A stretch of 64,000 nucleotides of DNA, taken from Luidia sarsii (lineage: Eukaryota; Echinodermata; Asteroidea; Paxillosida; Luidiidae). The notes beneath the pieces were generated by a model, which worked only from the letters and a program-made list of their open reading frames with translations, was not told the origin of the DNA and ran no database searches. Numbering within the stretch: position 1 is the stretch's first letter; every line of letters begins with the position of its first letter. Location of the stretch: the NCBI GenBank assembly GCA_949987565.1, contig OX465115.1, positions 5,669,870 to 5,733,869 on the forward strand, in the 5' to 3' direction. Shown in pieces: positions 11,455-21,028 of the stretch. The position numbers were made by a program, and so were the translations under genes.

Positions 11455-11605
11455 CTGTCTTTGAGAAATTTCCTCTTAGATCAGAATGTCAGGCCCTCTT
11501 GATTTGTGTGAATTTTTGGGGTTCTGAAGGGAATGGGAGTATTGCAGTTGCCGTGGTTCTATGAAAGGTCCTCCTAGGATGGAAACGTCAAGCCCTCTCA
11601 ATGTC
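11455..11605 (-). repeat. Two R1 foldback-family copies beside the XXYLT1 stop
   Basis: CTTTGAGAAATTTCCTC with ATGTCAGGCCCTCTTG (11460-11505), then GAAAGGTCCTCCTAGGATGG AAACGTCAAGCCCTC (11559-11600). Both run in the reverse orientation and probably lie in the XXYLT1 3' UTR. GGAATGGGAGTATTGCAGTTG is also duplicated at 11530 and 11654, so the last XXYLT1 codons have a nearby partial copy. Confidence 0.6.
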
Positions 11606-11646
11606 TGAGATCGGGATGTAGATTTTGTTTTCGACATCGGCTTGAT

Positions 11647-13904
11647 TCAGTGGGGAATGGGAGTATTGCAGTTGCCGTGGTAGACATTGATCTTGCCTGG
11701 GCACTGGTAGTACTGATCAAAGACATCCTTGTATCCCTTGTCCCGCCACCATACGCACAGCTGGCGGTTCCAGCTACAGGGGAGAACGTAGAAGAGATCG
11801 GCCCTCTCCAGGCTAATCAACGAGAAGAGGTCCTGGTCGCCCAAGTGGCCCCGGAAGCTGTACTTGGTCGCAAGCTGCCTGACCCGCTCGGCGCTGAGAA
11901 AGCCGCGGTAGTCGTCGCTGGCCCGCATGCGCTCCAGATCCAGCAGCACCACGCCGCTGTTGAATCCCGTCAAGCCGTCGGGGGGCGGGCCTCCGACGCG
12001 GGTCCCGCGGTGCTGGCTGCGGTACAGCGACAGCAGGTGGCGGTAGACGGGCTGCATCTCGTGGGCCAGACCCATGACGCTGTTGGCGCCGAACCGGCCG
12101 AAGTGATCAAAGAGCTGGCGGATGTCCTCCTTGAACTTGAGGTCCGTGTCCAGCATGACCACCCGCTTGACGTAGTTGGGGAGGATGCCGCGATGGATGG
12201 CCACCGAGAGGAAGAAGATGGCGTCCTGGTAGTAGGGGTGGCCTCCAGTCACACTCTCCTGCAGCATGGAGACTAACAGGGCCAGCTGATGGGCCAGGTC
12301 CTCCACCATGATGAAGTGAAACTACATGACAGATGGAAAGCCAAGGGTTCAACATTTATTCAGATACAAACACAAAAGTTATCAACAAAAGTATTGCAAC
12401 TGCTTTACAAAGTTAAATTAACAACAAGAAAACCTCAAAATGTAGCTAGGCAGATGTTCCGATCCTAGAAGGACCTCTCTCAAACACAAAGTTCCCAGTC
12501 AGATTTTCTAACCTTTGTCTGAAAATCAAGTTTAAAAGCTGCACCCACTTTGACATTTTGCTGTTGTAGTCAAGTTTACAACAAATTGTTTACAACTGAA
12601 TGAAGACGATGGGTTGTGTGATCCCTGGAGATATACGGCAATTATGGATTGAATTTTGTTTTACTGGTACTTCCTCTCAGCAAAGGGCAGACCATACATG
12701 AATTCACAAGTCAAATAAAGCAGTGAACTGGGCTATTATTGATACGTGTGCAGGACATGCTGCACGTGAATCCATATCTGGGTTTTCAAGCTAAAACCGA
12801 TCAACTTCTGAAAGTGATTCCCACCTGAAACTTCTTCTTGGCAATGCGCTGGTTGGTGATGTCCTGCAGCGCTTCACTGACAAACTTGCGGCTCCCTTCG
12901 TCCACGACAAAGAAGAAGTGCAGGTTGACCGAGGCCTTGTCTAGGATGGACTTGGTGCACTCGATGAAGCGGGTCTTGAGGTGCGGCAGCTTGTGGGTGT
13001 TGGTCAGCGTCTGGATGACGTGGTAGGGGTAGTCGTCGACGTCGCTGGGCGCATCGTTCTTGACAACAGCAGCTGCAGCGGCAGGCTTTCCCGGTTGCTG
13101 CTGCTGCTGCTGCGGTTGCTGTTGTTGTGGCTGTTGCGCTGGATGCTGCTGTTGATGTGGTTGTTGCACTGGATGTTGCTGTTGATGTTGTTGCTGGTGA
13201 TGTTGTGGTTGCTGCTGCTGCTGCTGTTTCAGTAGTTGTTGCTGTTCTGCCAGCCGCTTCTCAAAAGCCAGCCGGTGTTGAATGGCAGCTGGGTCATGGA
13301 AACCATTCTCCTGCGGCTTTATCTGATGCTGGCCTGCCTGCAGTGCTTGGTGCTGATGGAACGCTTGCTGCTGCTGCTGCTGCTGCTGCTGATGCTGCTG
13401 CTGATGCCCAGCAATCTTGTGATGATGCAGCAGCACATTGCCGGGCACCTCCACCGGCATCAGTTGTAGAGGCGGGCCGTGGTGCTGCAGCAGGTGTGAG
13501 TCACGGCCGGCCTGGTTGCTCTTGGGCAGAGGGGAGACCTCGGGGCTGACGCGGTGGTACAGAGCCTGCCCGCAGACGAACCCAGCACCTCCCAGGACCA
13601 CCAGAGCCACGAGGAACCGGGTGCGTTTGGGCCGCCACAGCCACCGGCACAGACTCGACGACGACGGTGCACCTGTCTGGTCCACCTGCCGGGCCCGGGA
13701 CCGTGAGTTGCTGACGTACTGCATGCCGTCTCCTGTCCCGTCGGCCGGCTTCTCCTGATTCGTGCCCGGCGCTGGCTTGGAGTTGGAGGAGGCGGTGGCA
13801 GCTGCCGTGGAGGTCCGAGCGGAGGCGGCGGCGGCGGCGGGCTTACGGCGAGGAGAGCTGCTCCCACGGTCGGCGTCCTGCGGCTGCTTGCGCTGACGAA
13901 CCAT
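11647..13904 (-). CDS. XXYLT1: Xyloside xylosyltransferase 1-like glycosyltransferase, two exons
   Basis: ER type II membrane enzyme that in vertebrates adds the second xylose to the O-glucose trisaccharide on EGF repeats of proteins such as Notch. Exon 1 is 13904-12825 and exon 2 is 12321-11647 (GT-AG, phase 0), giving 584 residues. The ATG at 13904 is the first real in-frame start. There is a basic, Ala/Ser-rich cytosolic tail (1-94), a transmembrane segment (about 96-115, FLVALVVLGGAGFV) and a Gln/His-rich stem (163-270). The GT8-like catalytic domain follows from about 290, with DTD (418-420, in MLDTDLKFK), GFNSGV (479-484), HLGDQD (519-524), WNRQLC and the terminal GNCNTPIP. The human protein is about 390 residues; most of the excess is tail and stem. 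The catalytic match is strong, so function is inferred with good confidence. Confidence 0.92.
12448..12490 (+). repeat. R1 foldback-family copy in the XXYLT1 intron
   Basis: AGATGTTCCGATCCTAGAAG then GACCTCTCTCAAACAC, plus orientation. AAGTTCCCAGTCAGATTTTC after it resembles the SINE-A tail. Confidence 0.6.
13095..13418 (-). repeat. In-frame CAG/CAA/CAC tract encoding the Gln/His-rich stem of XXYLT1
   Basis: The sense strand of exon 1 carries runs of CAG, CAA and CAC codons covering residues 163-270. Mixed codons argue for purifying selection or an old tract rather than a pure CAG expansion. A short non-repetitive insert (residues 187-220, with KRLAEQQ) divides the tract in two. Confidence 0.85.
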
Positions 13905-15632
13905 CGGGGTTTGATTCTCGGCTACGCCACACCGCCAACGCAAAAGAGTTCGATCACCGAAAAGGGAGAGAGAGAAAAAAAAACACTACAGTGCACCTGA
14001 ATTAAGGCTGCGATGCCTCCCGGTGTTTGCGAAACCTTCAGGATTATAAAAAAACAGTCAGGCAGACTATTCTTCGTGGCTACTGGCCCGCGTCGGACCC
14101 GTAGCGTCGATCGGTGTGCCACATCATGCATAACATGATCGAGAGCCATTCAGAGCGTACACAAAATAATAATTTGGGCAAGTTGTAGTGTGGTGCCGAG
14201 CCATATTAACATTGTAAATGACAATAGAGTAGTCAGGATAGTTGTCGAGTTTATAAAATATGCATATGCCCATATGCCATATGCAGCGCGATGGAAGGGG
14301 TATAAGTTAAGTTGTGGTGCGACACTGTGAAGAGTCGGCGCACGTCTCAGCCGTTACCGACTGAAGGTAGCCGCTTATCGGCCCAATCCATGCTGGATTG
14401 AACCACGGAGGAATAAGGATTGAACCGACGTAGATTGGTGTGTTTCTCCACAGTACGAGAACCCTCGCTTTGGAGGCGAAAATGTCCACATCCAAAAGTT
14501 GGGTTTTTTTTTCAGATCTTATCGACTTATGGCTGTACTGAAAATTGTACATTGGGCCTTAATTCATCGATCTCTAAGATTATTTTCACCCCCGAAATGT
14601 GTAGCCACCCAAGCCGAACTTCTGGAAGGATTTTGGGAAGCATATCCTTTTACGGCTAAATTGGACCACATTAAAAGCTTAAATCTTCAGAATTACACCC
14701 CAAAATCAAACATATGAATCCTACATAGGCTATATATCGGTTAATTAGCCTCCAATTCCAAATGGCCCTCATTGAAAAAATAGTTGTGTGGGTCCACACT
14801 TTATAATCAGCTCAGCGAAGCCAACGGCTCTAATTATTTATTATTATTTTATCTGAACCAAATATTTTGATTCTATGCAATACGTATACTGGAAATAATG
14901 TATGAAGACATTTTCTTAGATTAGTCAAGCTTTGTTTGTGCATTGCTGAAAAAATTCCCGGTACCACTGGGAAAAAAACCTCGTGATCTTTTATAGCGAT
15001 CGAAGGAATGAAGGATTTCACAAGCCCTTTCCAACAGCACAAGTCAGCTGTTTGATGCTACCTTACTAAACTGCTCGAGGTACATGTACCTTTCCGAGTC
15101 TACCCCCTCCATGCCATGCATGCTTTCAACTACAAAAGTACTATGAACCAATGTTAGACGCATGATTACACGTGGCAAATACTTGGTCGTGTTTACGTTC
15201 AAGCAAGTTCACAAGCAAGTAAAATGCATGACTCCCCCAACTTGTTTGTAAATTGTATGATTATCCTATCTGAAAAAATAAGCTATATAAAGCGCGGTCG
15301 ATGAACAGGTCATGCCATGCCAGACACATGATGCGTGCGCACGTGGTTCTTGGTCGACATGTAGATAATTTCCCTCCAGGTCGATGCGTGGTTAATTCAT
15401 GTCGCATCACACTGAACGCAGCGTAATCATTTGTTGCACCTCGCCATTACCTCCATTCGGAAACACGTGAGAGTGTATTGTTTGGTATTGTTAGGCCAGC
15501 AGGGAGGGGCTAGGGTGGGTGTCACGTGATTCCTCATGTCGGTAATGGACCAATAGAATCCAAATCAAACTTCGCTTCTCTCGTCTAATTTAAGGATTTT
15601 ATTTACCCTGTATTTCCAAAGTTATTTCAATT

Positions 15633-15690
15633 AAGAAGGTCTGACGTTTCGATCCTAGCAAGACCTTTCTCCAAGGCAGAGTGACAAGGA
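15633..15690 (+). repeat. R1 foldback-family copy
   Basis: GGTCTGACGTTTCGATCCTA, GCAAGACCTTTCTCCAAGGC and AGAGTGACAAGGACAAACAC. Its purine-rich tail matches that at 3345. Confidence 0.75.
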
Positions 15691-15823
15691 CAAACACAGA
15701 GAGAGAGGAGAGCAATATGGACCACCACGCTTAGTCCCCTTGGCCGAGCTGCGTCGCCCTGTGGATCCGTTTTGATTGGTGAAGATCTCTTACATGAATA
15801 TGCATATCGTATATACATGTATA

Positions 15824-15984
15824 TAGGAAGGTTTGCGGTGACACCATGTACATGTATAAGGTCGCTTAAAGAAGAGGCGTGGTTCTGAAAAGAACCTGAG
15901 TGGTAACTCGAAGTTCCGACCAGTATGCTCAGGTTCTTTTCAGAACCACAGACTTTGTACATGGTGTCACCACAAACCTTCCTA
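15824..15984. repeat. Nested inverted repeat
   Basis: Outer arms are TAGGAAGGTTTGCGGTGACA (15824) and GTGTCACCACAAACCTTCCTA. Inner arms are a perfect 22-bp pair, 15879-15900 (GTGGTTCTGAAAAGAACCTG...) and 15928-15949. The left inner arm is itself self-complementary around TTCTGAAAAGAA. Half of the unit recurs at 21595-21720 in GPS2 intron 1. Confidence 0.8.
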
Positions 15985-16339
15985 TTTATTGATTCCCCCA
16001 CCATGCAAAGCCGCAAGTCTTCTTCATATCGTATCTGCTACCAAAACGGTAGCAAATGCAAAGAAAAGCAAGCTCAGACGGACAGCTTTGCTAAGATCGC
16101 ATCTGCTCGGATGGAAACGTCAAGCCCTCCCATTTGTTCACATTTGCATTTTGGTCATTTCAGTCACTAAATAGTTTGCCTTTTTTTTGCCATTCGAACT
16201 CGCGACTCCCGATATCGAATCCCTGGGCACTGTGTTTATCACGTCGATCGAGCAAGGGCAAAACCGCATTGAATTGCATTCTCCTCGACCCAAACTTAAT
16301 GTTATATCTAGAACCATACCTCTTCTTTATAAGACACCT

Positions 16340-16582
16340 TGGCCCTTTTCCAAAACCCGGCTTAGGCTCAGGCTTCGGCTTCGTCTTTCTTATTTTCGTT
16401 CATTTTAAGAACAGGGATTGAAACCGGGAGGCATTTGGCTTCGTTTTGGACATTTTATACTGCGTTTTGAAACAGAATCCAAAGCTTCAACTTAAACAAA
16501 GAACTCCAACCTGTTTTCAGCTTTTGGATAAGAGACGGAGCCGGAGCCAGAGCCAAAGCCGGGTTTTGGAAAAGGGCCATAA
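16340..16582. repeat. Small inverted-terminal element, copy 2
   Basis: Ends GGCCCTTTTCCAAAACCCGG and CCGGGTTTTGGAAAAGGGCC are a perfect 20-bp inverted pair. The interior shares AAAGAACTCCAACCTG and TTTTCAGCTTTTGGATA with copy 1 at 7235-7480. Confidence 0.75.
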
Positions 16583-16738
16583 TACATAACACCGCATGCC
16601 CTCTATTGTTTCACCCAGCATGCAAAGCCTGGTCTTATTTACCGTACTCATTCTTTTTAAAGAGCTGAGAAAAAAGCTACTCATATAATGTACCAGTACA
16701 CTGTTGTCCATGTACAGCATTAGGAAAAGCATCATCAA

Positions 16739-16880
16739 ATGGGCCCTAGCTTAGGCGGCGGTAAGACTAAGAGAGCTGGCATGTGAAGCCAGAGGTCACA
16801 GGTTTAAGTCCTAGTCCAGTCAACTTTTCTTTGTCACTTTACAAATTGCTTAAAAGTTCCTCAGCTGGTTTTCCTCGACT
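16739..16880 (+). repeat. tRNA-derived SINE (family A)
   Basis: Head with AGAGCTGGCATGTGAAGCCA, box B CACAGGTTTAAGTCCTAG and the family tail TCCAGTCAACTTTTC followed by AAATTGCTTAAAAGTTCC. Confidence 0.65.
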
Positions 16881-17403
16881 TCTACTGAAAATCAGAAATA
16901 GTCGGACACATGGGTACAAGTGCTGGCAAATCGTATCAGCCATTTATTTCTGATCTTACATACAGCTAATCCCACATGAGTGAGCCATGCTCAGAGCACA
17001 TTCATCTCTGCTTTGCCAAAACCAAGTGAAGCAGCCGGAGAACGGAAGGTCTCAATCATCCTCACTGCCATAAACCCTGCCAGACCAAGATGTGCCACAA
17101 ATCAAATCTCCAACAAATAAAGGTATTCAATATCGGGTTCAAAAATCACAACTGCTTGTAAATCTAAGCACAACTTCTATAGCATGCCTTCAAAAAAGGT
17201 CCTGCTGCAGTTGAGACATCAGGTCCTCGCAATTACAATTTTTGTAACCCTATAAATGATAAAGCTTTCCAATGAATACAGAGAGATTCAGATAGAGTAA
17301 ATATCTAACACTGTATTCAGTTCTTGTTCAGTGAGGCTCATCATTTTGTTTTGGTCGGTGAAATGCGTGGCACTTTGGCCGGACGAGGGGCAAGAGGAAC
17401 TTC

Positions 17404-19731
17404 TTAATCCTCATCATCATCCTCATCTTCTTCCTGGTTGATCTGGAAGTATCGGAGGTCGTAGGTGTCTTTGCCGGAGGCGACCACTCGGAGCCAATCA
17501 CGGAGGTTGTTCTTCTTCAGGTACTTCTTGGTCAGATACTTCAGGTACCTGTAGTCGTGGAAACAGAACAAGAAAATCCAAGACAAATGAAGACTCGTTC
17601 AGATTGAGAGAAGTTAAATCGATGCCATGCCTGGATTTTTAATTTTTTTTAACATTACTTTGCTTTTGGTACGTGAATCCAGAAGTCTCGGGGTCAAGTC
17701 CCGGTCCAGTCAAAGTTTTCTTTGCCATTTTTTTCAATTTGTTCAAAAGTTCCCAGTCTGTTTTTCCTTCGTTTGTCTGAATTATTTTGCTTTGTGATTT
17801 CTTTATCAAAGGGTGCAGAGCACTATCGGTAAGACAAACATGGATGACGGTCGATGATAAAAAAGAGGGTTTGGATTGAGAAGCTTCTGGGCCCAATTTC
17901 ATAGAGCCGCTGTAGCAGGAAAAGTCTTTAATGTGTAAACAGGATTACAAACCACACTGCGATGTGACGTCAATTGCTTTTGACTTGTATTCCACTCTCC
18001 TTTGCTTAGCATGAAACAAAAAGGGAAGCTTGGGTTGGCAAGGTGGTCCTATGAACCCTGCCTTTTGTGCGTAAGCAAATTTTGGCGCTGGTGACTGAAC
18101 TCACCTCTTGGAGAAGTCGATGTTGGAGGTGATGGTGACCTTGCTCTTCTTGCGCTCAATGCTGACATTGGTGCCAAAGTTCTTGGTCTTGCCGTCCACC
18201 TTGATCCGGTCTTGCAAGAAGGTCTCCTGTGGAGGGGCGGCCCGCCGTGGTAGAAAGACAAGGAGGGTTAGGGAAGGTGGCCCTAACCACCCCCTCCCTG
18301 GTGACAAGGAGAGGTGCAAGGCACCCCCGGAGGGGCACCCAGTGTTTGTTTAGGGAAGAGAACCCTACCTTGGGCTAGGGAAGGGCAACCCTAGACCACA
18401 GAGAAACTGTTAGTACATTGGCAGCAAATTTCAACCAGCCAACCATTAGTTACTGTTTTAAACATTAGTTATATTTTGTACTCTTTTCAAAGCCTTTTTT
18501 TGGGGGGGAATCAAAATAGAAAGTGGTTAATCGAACACATCTTAATGTCACTAACAGCAAACAAATAGAAATTTAGTCTTGGATTACAAAGTTTACCAAA
18601 AAGATCCCTGATCAACGAAATTAATTTAAAAGATCACACAAGTTGTGACATGTACATGGGCTTTTTTGATGGGCAAACATCAACTGGTCAACTTTTTTAT
18701 GCAAAATTGCCCAAAACAAAGCTGAAAAGCCACTCAAGGTTAAGTGGCAGAGAAAGGAGATAGAGAGGGACTCAGGAAGGCTGGAGATAGGATTTAACAT
18801 TCCTTTTAACAAGGGCAACTTACAAAGTTGGCCGCATCCATAATACCATCTTCGACTGGCAGGGTGCAGTCGATGGTGAAGTGCAGAATCTGCTTCTTCT
18901 TCTTGCCCTTAGGGGCGGGCTTGCCTCCCTTCTTGACTACTTTCTTCTGCAAAGCAAAAGCAAAGCTCGACACTTTTAGGCGATTTTCCAAGAGAGCCCG
19001 CACAACGTAAATGACAGTTGGACAGTCAGAGTAAGGGACTGGCAGAATAACACTTACAGGAGGAATGGTGTTGCCAAGTCAATATGAATATACACTGCCT
19101 TCTTGAATCAAAATTTGGATACCGTTAGCGTTAAGCTTAGATGCCATGTCATGTGGGGTATCATCAGTACTTCAAATTGGAGAAAACCAGCGCAAAAGAA
19201 ATTAAAATTAAACTTTTTTATATAACTTTTAAAGAAATTTGATAAAAAAAAACTCAAGGTATGGCAGAGCATGGAGGAATAGTCTCTCCTTATTCCTCCA
19301 TGGGCAGAGCAACTTAATTTTTCACTTTACAAAGTTAAGTATTTGAATTAAAAAACCAATCAAAATTGGTCTTTTTATTCTTTTTATTAATACTTTTGCT
19401 TTCAAATCTAAAAGTACCCTTCTAATTCAATCAAATAACTGAAAATGTCAGTCTTTTTCTTCCAATGCATGCAGCACATGCACAGTATAGCCATGCATGA
19501 TCAATGAGGGCGTTCTTCACATGGCGCAGGGTACTTGCGAAATTCACACCACGTTTCAGATAAATTAAAGGGCATATTTCTCGATTCCCTCGACACAAAT
19601 AACCACATCTCCTCATATTCTAATGAATTTGTTACTGTACAGAATAGGATTTTCAATTTCTGAGTTATGTTACTGCCTAAAAATCCGTCATTTTCCGTTC
19701 AATCGTCCACGCGGAAACCTACCACAGGCAT
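17404..19731 (-). CDS. RPL22: 60S ribosomal protein L22 (eL22), complete, four exons
   Basis: Component of the large ribosomal subunit, RNA-binding, cytosolic. Exons on the minus strand are 19731-19723, 18946-18824, 18226-18105 and 17548-17404, all with GT-AG introns, giving 132 residues against 128 in human. Exon 1 encodes only Met-Pro-Val, with donor GTAGGT directly after. Exon 2 has the basic N-terminus ([18 protein letters not shown]) and [16 protein letters not shown]; exon 3 has [11 protein letters not shown]; exon 4 has [19 protein letters not shown] and an acidic tail [10 protein letters not shown] pyrimidine-rich stretch (CCTCTTTT on the minus strand, about 19760-19753) lies 20-30 bases upstream of the ATG and could be a 5' TOP start, a feature of ribosomal protein genes. 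Intron 1 (18947-19722) looks unique; introns 2 and 3 hold dispersed repeats. Confidence 0.97.
17660..17790 (+). repeat. tRNA-derived SINE (family A), 3' part, in RPL22 intron 3
   Basis: GAAGTCTCGGGGTCAAGTCC and CGGTCCAGTCAAAGTTTTC, followed by TTCAAAAGTTCCCAGTCTG and a T/C-rich end. Box A is lost at the left edge. Confidence 0.6.
17890..18055. repeat. Element with GGGCCCAATTTCATAGAGCC terminus, RPL22 intron 3
   Basis: The left end, GGCCCAATTTCATAGAGCCG, recurs at 7733 and resembles a terminus I associate with widespread small DNA elements in marine invertebrates. TTTGCTTAGCATGAAA occurs near the right end. The boundaries are uncertain. Confidence 0.4.
18690..18820 (+). repeat. Dispersed repeat shared with 63690-63830
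   Basis: AAGCCACTCAAGGTTAAG, GATAGAGAGGGACTCAGGAA and TTAACATTCCTTTTAA occur in the same order and spacing in both places. This copy abuts RPL22 exon 2's donor in intron 2. Confidence 0.7.
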
Positions 19732-21028
19732 GGCGCTCACTTAGCGTGGATAAAAGAGGCCGAAGGTGGGCCGAATGAACCCGAACAAGGCCGAACATAC
19801 TGCGGAGATTTGTATTATTTTTCTGTAAATAAACAACCCCAAAAAAATAATTTTATCACTTAGAATGGCTCGCTTTGGGTATTTTTTTATTATTAGATTT
19901 ATCTTAAAATTTACCTATAAAGAAATCTGTGGTTCTTTTCGAATTTTGCTGGGAGTAATTTGTTGTTGTTTTCATCAAAGATGGCGCCGTTGGAAGTACT
20001 GCGATTTTTTACATTTTGCTCATAATTCGCAGTATGTAAAAACGAGTGCTTTACTTCAACTAAATTTGGTAAGACAATTATCTGTGCTATTATTTATGAC
20101 ATTTGCTTTATTTTTGGTAGCTATGAACACCATATTTCAGCGCGACATGTGCCCCTTTTGTGATTCTATCCATTCTTCAAGTTGCATCCATTTCGTGATA
20201 AATTATTTTGTTGTATTTTTTCACAGTTACATAGTAACATACTTCTTCTCTGACTCTAGTCTGACTCTGTTGTGTGTTAGAATATAGGTGATACAAATCC
20301 CTGTTGGTTTGTCTAAGTGCTTTCCACCCAGTACTCGGAATCACCGCGAATTTGTTATATTTTCTTTTGCAATTTTGGGTTTGTTATAATTATTCTCTTG
20401 CCCGGAAGGTTATTCTGCTGGAGCTGAGGCTAGGTTGTTCTTGAATAACCTTTCGGTCTAGAGAGCCGGCAACATGTGTGATGATGATATTGGCCAATCA
20501 GAGTAAGGGACCTGAAGAATAGAATTTGCGGGAAGAATGCCATTACCGGTGTCCTGCCAAAAAAAAGTGTCCCTGCCAAATACTGTCCGCTCATTAGCAT
20601 ACTGATCGCTGATTGGTTAGCGTTAGGACTAGGATTAGGGTCGTTATGGTTAGGGTTTGGATTAGAATTAGGATTGGGATTAGGATTAGGGTTAGGATTA
20701 GGGTTGTTTGGGTTAGGGTTAGCGTTACGGTTACAGGTAGGGTCCAACGGTACCAAAGTGCCCAACGTTGCATGTGTTAGGCCAGCAACCATACACAATG
20801 CGTGTGTAGTGCGCAACCATACCCCAACCACGGTGGTTGAATGTCATACGTATTGGACCAATCAGCGATCAGTATGCTAATGAGTGGACACTATTTGGCA
20901 TGACACCGGGTCAATATACAGTTTACACACTGCCTATTTTAATTCTTATTTACTTCGTAATTATTACTGTTTTGTTCTCAGTTGCTGAAGTTATTTGACT
21001 GCTTACTGTACATTGCAAAGAGAGCACC
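19732..21028. promoter_or_regulatory. Head-to-head interval between RPL22 and GPS2
   Basis: The divergent start codons are 1,297 bases apart, so both promoters must lie here unless untranslated exons extend elsewhere. AAAGATGGCGCCG at 19978-19990 is a second YY1-like motif. I see no conserved open frame; the 140-codon frame at 19865-20287 is hydrophobic and unlike any family I know. About 375 bases nearest GPS2 are the inverted-repeat insertion listed next. Confidence 0.5.
20540..20914. repeat. Inverted-repeat element with internal TTAGGG-like repeats
   Basis: The left arm ends CTCATTAGCATACTGATCGC TGATTGG (20616) and the right arm begins CCAATCAGCGATCAGTATGC (20858). Pairing extends about 57 bases to ACCGGTGTC / GACACCGGG, with a 19-base duplicated insertion in the left arm (AAAAAGTGTCCCTGCC). 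Between the arms, 20626-20735 is a run of GGATTAGGGTTAGGATTAGG-type repeats. The right arm ends 115 bases before the GPS2 ATG. Confidence 0.8.

Larger units (their letters stand above)
5028..11646. other. Intergenic interval between PSMB6 and XXYLT1 (tail-to-tail)
   Basis: No open frame in this 6.6 kb resembles a known protein. It should contain the 3' UTRs of both flanking genes. The remainder is SINE fragments, small inverted elements, a G-rich simple-sequence tract, an exact 79-bp tandem duplication and an imperfect tandem duplication around 9.5-10.0 kb, listed separately. Between the listed repeats I see only AT-rich unique-looking DNA. Confidence 0.6.
13905..17403. other. Interval between XXYLT1 and RPL22
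   Basis: This holds the XXYLT1 promoter/5' UTR side (13905 upward; CpG-bearing near 14080-14120) and the RPL22 3' side (below 17403). Positions 14160-15600 look unique and AT-rich with no recognisable coding. The rest carries the R1, nested-hairpin, MITE and SINE copies listed. A TTTATT at 16943-16948 (AATAAA on the minus strand) is a distant polyadenylation candidate for RPL22. Confidence 0.5.

Noticed and set aside
11650..12276. 208-codon plus-strand frame opposite XXYLT1 exon 2
   Set aside because: It is a shadow of the high-GC antisense coding exon; the minus strand carries the conserved enzyme.
13905..13943. Upstream extension of XXYLT1 by 13 codons
   Set aside because: The frame stays open, but its first codon is TTG; the first ATG is at 13904.
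19865..20287. 140-codon hydrophobic open frame between RPL22 and GPS2
   Set aside because: It matches no family I know, has AT-rich composition typical of the intergenic DNA and no flanking splice or regulatory evidence.
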